The notes beneath the pieces are model-generated. The model did not search any database and was not told the DNA's origin. It was given only the letters and a program-made list of their open reading frames with translations. Positions 6,678 through 9,736 of a DNA stretch of 9,736 nucleotides are shown here, piece by piece. How positions within the stretch are numbered: position 1 is the stretch's first letter; each line of letters starts with the position of its first letter. The position numbers and the translations under genes are program-made. Origin of the DNA: Desulfobacteraceae bacterium (GTDB lineage: Bacteria > Desulfobacterota > Desulfobacteria > Desulfobacterales > Desulfosalsimonadaceae); assembly GCA_021162325.1 (NCBI GenBank), contig JAGGYV010000141.1:1-9736 (forward strand). The letters are read 5' to 3'.

Positions 6678-6702
6678 TTCATAATCAAAATCAGATTATG
6701 AA
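6678..6702. repeat. Nine-base perfect inverted repeat, possible operator
   Basis: TTCATAATC (6678-6686) and GATTATGAA (6694-6702) are perfect reverse complements around seven bases, starting one base after the previous inverted repeat. There is no T-tract, so a protein-binding dyad or leader-RNA hairpin is more likely than a terminator. Confidence 0.45.
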
Positions 6703-6841
6703 ACAGTTTAAATTTCAATTTATTATTTTATTTATGGCTGAAAATATTTTATACTTATCATCATTTTTAAACAATTCTCCTCTTCACATGTCTTACCCTT
6801 ATGAAGCAAGTATGTAGCCATGACCGCAAAGGAGGTCTTAA

Positions 6842-7990
6842 GTGGACTTTGATCTATCCAAACAACAGGAAATGATTCGGAAAGAAGTTCGAAAATTTGC
6901 GGAAAAGGAAATTGCTCCTATTGCCGCAGATCTTGATGAAACTGAAACATTTTCCAGTGAATTGACAAAAAAGATGGGTGAAATTGGTCTTTTCGGTATG
7001 TTTGTCTCTGAAAAGTATGGGGGACAGGAACTCGACTATATCTCATATATTATCGCTGTTGAAGAAGTTGCCCGTGTAGACGGCTCTCAGGCTGCCACTG
7101 TTGCTGCGGCTAACTCTCTGGGCATCGGTCCTATTTATTATTTTGGATCTGAAGAACAAAAAAAGAAATACCTTCCTAAACTTTCCACTGGTAAAGCCTT
7201 GTGGGGATTTGGACTGACAGAACCCACTGCCGGTTCAGATGCCGGCGGCAGTCAGACAAATGCTGTTTTAGATGGAAACGAGTGGGTGATTAACGGATCT
7301 AAAATTTTCATTACTAACGCTGCCTGTGATTTATCCTTAGGTGTCACTGTCCAAGCGGTTACCGGTAAAAAACCGGATGGGAGAAATGAATACAGCTGTT
7401 TTCTGGTGGAACATGGAACGCCAGGGTTAAAAGCGGTTCCTATGCATAAAAAAATGATGTGGCGGGCTTCTAATACAGCTGAGCTTTATTTTGATGATGT
7501 CCGTATTCCTAAAGAAAACATTCTTGGTGAACAGGGCAGCGGATTTCATCAGATGCTACAGACCCTTGACGGCGGTCGTTTGTCTATCGGTTCAATGGGG
7601 TTAGGCGGTGCGCAGGGCGCTTATGAAGCTGCTTTAAAATATGCACAAAATCGTGAACAGTTTGGAAAACCGATTTCGAAATTCCAAGGGATTTCGTTTA
7701 AGCTGGCAGATGCAGCCATTGAACTGGAATGCGCCCGGAATCTGCTTTATAAAGCCTGCTGGTTGAAAGATAACAAACGAAATTTTCAAAAAGAAGCAGC
7801 CATGGCAAAAGTTTATTGTTCCGAGTTAATGGGTCGGGTCGCCAATAATGCCGTCCAGATCCATGGAGGATACGGCCTGATGAAAGAATACAATGTGGAA
7901 AGATTTTATCGGGACCAGAAACTTTTGGATATCGGTGAAGGCACGTCAGAAATCCAGCGGCTGGTTATATCGCGATATATCGGCTGCTAA
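6842..7990 (+). CDS. Acyl-CoA dehydrogenase, short/branched-chain type
   Basis: This encodes a complete 382-residue FAD enzyme oxidising acyl-CoA to 2-enoyl-CoA, passing electrons to electron-transfer flavoprotein in the cytoplasm. The start is GTG, fixed by an almost perfect AAAGGAGGT (6828-6836) five bases upstream. Family marks: L..TEP.AGSDAGG (121-135) at the flavin/substrate site, REQFGKPI (from R271), QIHGGYG (339-345) and IGEGTSEIQR, where E366 is the expected catalytic base. Isovaleryl-CoA dehydrogenase instead uses a glutamate about 110 residues earlier, where this protein has glycine (TLDGGRLS), and has Ala in the GEG position. The sequence therefore points to a short-chain or 2-methyl-branched acyl-CoA enzyme in spite of leucine-pathway neighbours. 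A non-decarboxylating glutaryl-CoA dehydrogenase, known in sulfate reducers, is a less likely alternative. It begins an operon with the hydratase 18 bases downstream, and the operator upstream suggests control by acyl-CoA catabolic signals. Confidence 0.92.
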   Translation: MDFDLSKQQEMIRKEVRKFAEKEIAPIAADLDETETFSSELTKKMGEIGLFGMFVSEKYGGQELDYISYIIAVEEVARVDGSQAATVAAANSLGIGPIYYFGSEEQKKKYLPKLSTGKALWGFGLTEPTAGSDAGGSQTNAVLDGNEWVINGSKIFITNAACDLSLGVTVQAVTGKKPDGRNEYSCFLVEHGTPGLKAVPMHKKMMWRASNTAELYFDDVRIPKENILGEQGSGFHQMLQTLDGGRLSIGSMGLGGAQGAYEAALKYAQNREQFGKPISKFQGISFKLADAAIELECARNLLYKACWLKDNKRNFQKEAAMAKVYCSELMGRVANNAVQIHGGYGLMKEYNVERFYRDQKLLDIGEGTSEIQRLVISRYIGC

Positions 7991-8008
7991 CAAAATACGG
8001 AGGGAACC

Positions 8009-8791
8009 ATGACTGATAACGTATTACAGATCGAGATAGAAAATCAGGTGGCGGTTTTTACATTAAACCGGCCGGCAATTATGAATTCATTTAATTTTGA
8101 AATGTTGAATGCATTGCGGGATGCAGTAGAAGACATACGATTTAACCCGGATGTCCGGGTGGTGATTATTACCGGTGCCGGAGAAAAAGCATTTTGTGCC
8201 GGTGCGGACTTAAAGGAAAGAATTACCTTAACACCGCCGGAAGTTAAGAAATTCATTTATACCATTCGCACCTTGTTTACCAGCATTGAATCGTTGAATA
8301 AACCCGTTATTGCAGCAGTCAACGGCGTTGCTTTGGGCGGCGGCACGGAATTACTGCTTGCCGCTGATATAAGAATTGCAGCAATGAATGCGAGCATGGG
8401 GCTTACTGAAGCACGGCTGGCGATTATTCCGGGAGCCGGAGGGACTCAGCGTTTGCCTCGACTGATTGGGCGTGGCAAGGCAAAGGAATTAATCTTCACC
8501 GGTCGGCGGGTGGATGCAAAAGAAGCACTTCAAATAGGCCTGGTAAATAAAATCTGTGAAAAAGACCTTTTGATGGCCGAAGCAAAAAATATGGCGGCAA
8601 TGATTTGTGAATGCGGCCCGATTGCCATTGAGCAGGCCAAGTATGCCATTAACGCAGGACTTGAGACAGACCTGAATACCGGGCTTGCTATAGAGTCAAA
8701 TGCATACTGGATTACAATTCCTACCGAAGATCGCCTGGAAGGGTTGGCGGCTTTCAGGGAAAAGCGGAAGCCGGTGTTTAAGGGCAAATAA
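8009..8791 (+). CDS. Enoyl-CoA hydratase, probably methylglutaconyl-CoA hydratase type
   Basis: This is a 260-residue crotonase of normal length that adds water to an enoyl-CoA double bond. FCAGADLKE (from F62) and ALGGG (108-112) form the oxyanion hole. E114 (in GGGTELLL) and E134 (in LTEARLAIIPGAGGTQ) match the two catalytic glutamates of classical enoyl-CoA hydratase (E144/E164 in rat), with the same 20-residue spacing. The C-terminus, IPTEDRLEGLAAFREKRKP, closely resembles human AUH, the methylglutaconyl-CoA hydratase of leucine breakdown. That specificity also fits the methylcrotonyl-CoA-carboxylase-like gene that follows, but crotonase specificity is hard to read from sequence and a general short-chain hydratase is possible. 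GGAGGG lies four bases before the ATG. It is separated from the dehydrogenase by 18 bases and is surely co-transcribed with it. Confidence 0.9.
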   Translation: MTDNVLQIEIENQVAVFTLNRPAIMNSFNFEMLNALRDAVEDIRFNPDVRVVIITGAGEKAFCAGADLKERITLTPPEVKKFIYTIRTLFTSIESLNKPVIAAVNGVALGGGTELLLAADIRIAAMNASMGLTEARLAIIPGAGGTQRLPRLIGRGKAKELIFTGRRVDAKEALQIGLVNKICEKDLLMAEAKNMAAMICECGPIAIEQAKYAINAGLETDLNTGLAIESNAYWITIPTEDRLEGLAAFREKRKPVFKGK

Positions 8792-8838
8792 ATAATGATG
8801 GCTTCCGAATAACTTAATTGTTGATGATGCAACAAATT

Positions 8839-8903
8839 GTAGGTCGGGATTCCATTCCCGACAAATGGCATCCGTAAATTGCCGGGTAAGAAACCCGGCC
8901 TAC
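8839..8903. repeat. BIME-like double-hairpin element between hydratase and carboxylase genes
   Basis: Two hairpins stand side by side: GTCGGGA (8843-8849) with TCCCGAC (8856-8862), loop of six, and GCCGGGT (8881-8887) with ACCCGGC (8893-8899), loop of five. An outer GTAGG (8839-8843) and CCTAC (8899-8903) enclose both. GTAGG.CGGG borders with inward hairpins are typical of REP/BIME repeats mobilised by RAYT transposases. It fills part of the 233-base gap (8792-9024), where I see no gene and no T-tract. It may alter mRNA stability or expression balance inside the operon. Confidence 0.65.
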
Positions 8904-9024
8904 TTCGCAAGCGTTATTTGTTGATACAGTGACGCAAAGTGCCATCAAATAGCTTTTTACGAGTTTGTCAAATAATAACTTCATAAAAATTATTAAAATT
9001 TGAAAAATTTTAAGAGGAATGACG

Positions 9025-9736
9025 ATGCCAGATACATCCATTCAAAACCGGCAACACTGGAAAAATGAGGAAAAGAAATTAGATGAACGGGTCCATCAGG
9101 CAATGTTTCCAGGCGGGGATAAAGCCATTGAAAAGCTTCGAAAACAGGGGAAAAAACCGGTTCGGGAACTCATAGAGCAGCTTATTGATCCAGGGTCCCG
9201 GTTTTATGAACTCAGCAGTATTGCCGGATTTGGTATGGATTATCCTGGTGTGCCGGATGTTCCCTGCGCCGGTGTTGTCACTGGCATTGGGAAGATCCAG
9301 GGCAACTGGACCATGATTTTTGCCAATGACAGCCGTGTCAAGGCGGGCACCTATTTTCCCATTACATTAAAAAAACATATTCGCGCTCAGTCAATTGCTG
9401 AAAAAAATGGTTTAAACTGTGTCTATATTGCAGACTCCGGCGGTGCGTTTCTGCCTATGCAGGCAGATGTTTTCCCGGATGACCAGCATTTCGGGACCAT
9501 GTTTTACAATATGGCGCGGATGTCTGCCAATGGGTTAAAACAGATTACTTTCAGCACCGGCGGTAATACTGCCGGCGGGGCGTATATCGTATTTATGGCA
9601 TGCCAGTCGGTGATGGTCGATCAAATGTCCTATTCTTTTCTCGGCGGGCCGCCCCTGGTCAAAATGGCGACCGGTGAAATAATATCCGCGGAAGACTTAG
9701 GGGGCGCCCGCGTGCACACCCATGTTTCCGGCGGTG
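9025..9736 (+). CDS. Acyl-CoA carboxylase carboxyltransferase subunit, methylcrotonyl-CoA carboxylase type (partial)
   Basis: The first 237 codons are present and the window ends inside the gene; the family is usually about 530 residues. AGAGGA (9013-9018) lies six bases before the ATG. The segments LIDPGSRFYELS, GVVTGIG, TYFPITLKKHIRAQ.IA, DSGGAFLPMQADVFPD (from D137), HFGTMFYN, GGNTAGGAY (179-187), FLGGPPLVKMATGE and AEDLGGA follow the methylcrotonyl-CoA carboxylase beta subunit nearly step by step. This subunit moves CO2 from carboxybiotin to the acyl-CoA. The biotin carboxylase/biotin-carrier subunit is expected just downstream, outside the window. Alternatives are geranyl-CoA carboxylase or a related acyl-CoA carboxylase; the N-terminus does not look like glutaconyl-CoA decarboxylase alpha. 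It lies 233 bases after the hydratase across a BIME-like element but is probably part of the same pathway unit. Confidence 0.88.
   Translation, partial: MPDTSIQNRQHWKNEEKKLDERVHQAMFPGGDKAIEKLRKQGKKPVRELIEQLIDPGSRFYELSSIAGFGMDYPGVPDVPCAGVVTGIGKIQGNWTMIFANDSRVKAGTYFPITLKKHIRAQSIAEKNGLNCVYIADSGGAFLPMQADVFPDDQHFGTMFYNMARMSANGLKQITFSTGGNTAGGAYIVFMACQSVMVDQMSYSFLGGPPLVKMATGEIISAEDLGGARVHTHVSGG

Larger units (their letters stand above)
6473..6841. other. Divergent AT-rich intergenic regulatory region
   Basis: These 369 bases separate the minus-strand GIDE gene from the plus-strand acyl-CoA gene cluster. They hold the TTnACG triple repeat (6604-6625), two perfect inverted repeats (6637-6676, 6678-6702) and a possible -10 box TATACT (6750-6755) with a poor -35. 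The last 15 bases carry the very strong ribosome binding site of the next gene. No supportable open reading frame was found. Confidence 0.6.

Noticed and set aside
6788..6866. Two mini open frames (9 and 22 codons) just before the acyl-CoA dehydrogenase, one overlapping its start
   Set aside because: Neither has a ribosome binding site, and the strong AAAGGAGGT clearly serves the GTG at 6842.
8818..8835. TTGTTG-ATGATG-CAACAA inverted repeat just before the BIME-like element
   Set aside because: Only six AT-rich pairs and no T-tract; may be chance or a flank of the repeat.
9025..9736. Reading the last gene as glutaconyl-CoA decarboxylase alpha subunit, which would make the dehydrogenase a glutaryl-CoA enzyme
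   Set aside because: The N-terminal half follows the methylcrotonyl-CoA carboxylase beta pattern (TVK/RVKAGTYFP, DSGGA, GPPLVK.ATGE, AEDLGGA) and not the decarboxylase pattern.

Overview
The window looks like chromosome of a mesophilic, low-to-moderate GC deltaproteobacterium, most likely a sulfate reducer of the Desulfobacterales type. This is an inference from gene styles (LemA paired with a GIDE-domain membrane protein, a DUF4197 relic, a YbiT-like ABC-F protein, a branched-chain acyl-CoA catabolic cluster) and from AT-rich intergenic DNA; no rRNA or marker gene fixes the taxon. There are six complete protein genes, one gene cut by the right edge, one gene relic, two REP/BIME-like hairpin repeats, one clear terminator and several candidate regulatory sites. 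No tRNA, rRNA, CRISPR, transposase or phage gene was seen.

Left part (1-1980, + strand): a well-formed promoter (113-142) precedes a small predicted secreted protein (213-725) and, 38 bases later, a cytosolic all-helical protein (764-1732) carrying three copies of an internal motif. I recognise neither. They are probably co-transcribed. After them come a REP-like hairpin (1781-1821) and a strong intrinsic terminator (1944-1975). The terminator lies only 28 bases before the next gene, so it could also act as an attenuator.

Centre (2004-6472): a YbiT-type ABC-F ATPase on the + strand converges on a minus-strand group. Read in its own direction, that group is a 640-residue membrane protein (GIDE domain with an EF-hand, no RING), then LemA, then a decayed DUF4197 fragment that lies in frame directly behind the lemA stop codon. 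The LemA/GIDE pairing suggests a membrane-associated complex of unknown job.

The 369-base divergent intergenic region (6473-6841) holds a TTnACG triple repeat/palindrome resembling sites of the MerR-family regulator LiuR, plus two perfect inverted repeats.

Right part (6842-9736, + strand): an acyl-CoA dehydrogenase with a GTG start and a very strong ribosome binding site, a crotonase most like methylglutaconyl-CoA hydratase, and the start of a methylcrotonyl-CoA-carboxylase-like carboxyltransferase. Together they read as a leucine/isovalerate-type acyl-CoA pathway. The dehydrogenase, however, has its catalytic glutamate in the short/medium-chain position and not where isovaleryl-CoA dehydrogenase has it. 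A two-hairpin BIME-like element sits between the hydratase and carboxylase genes.
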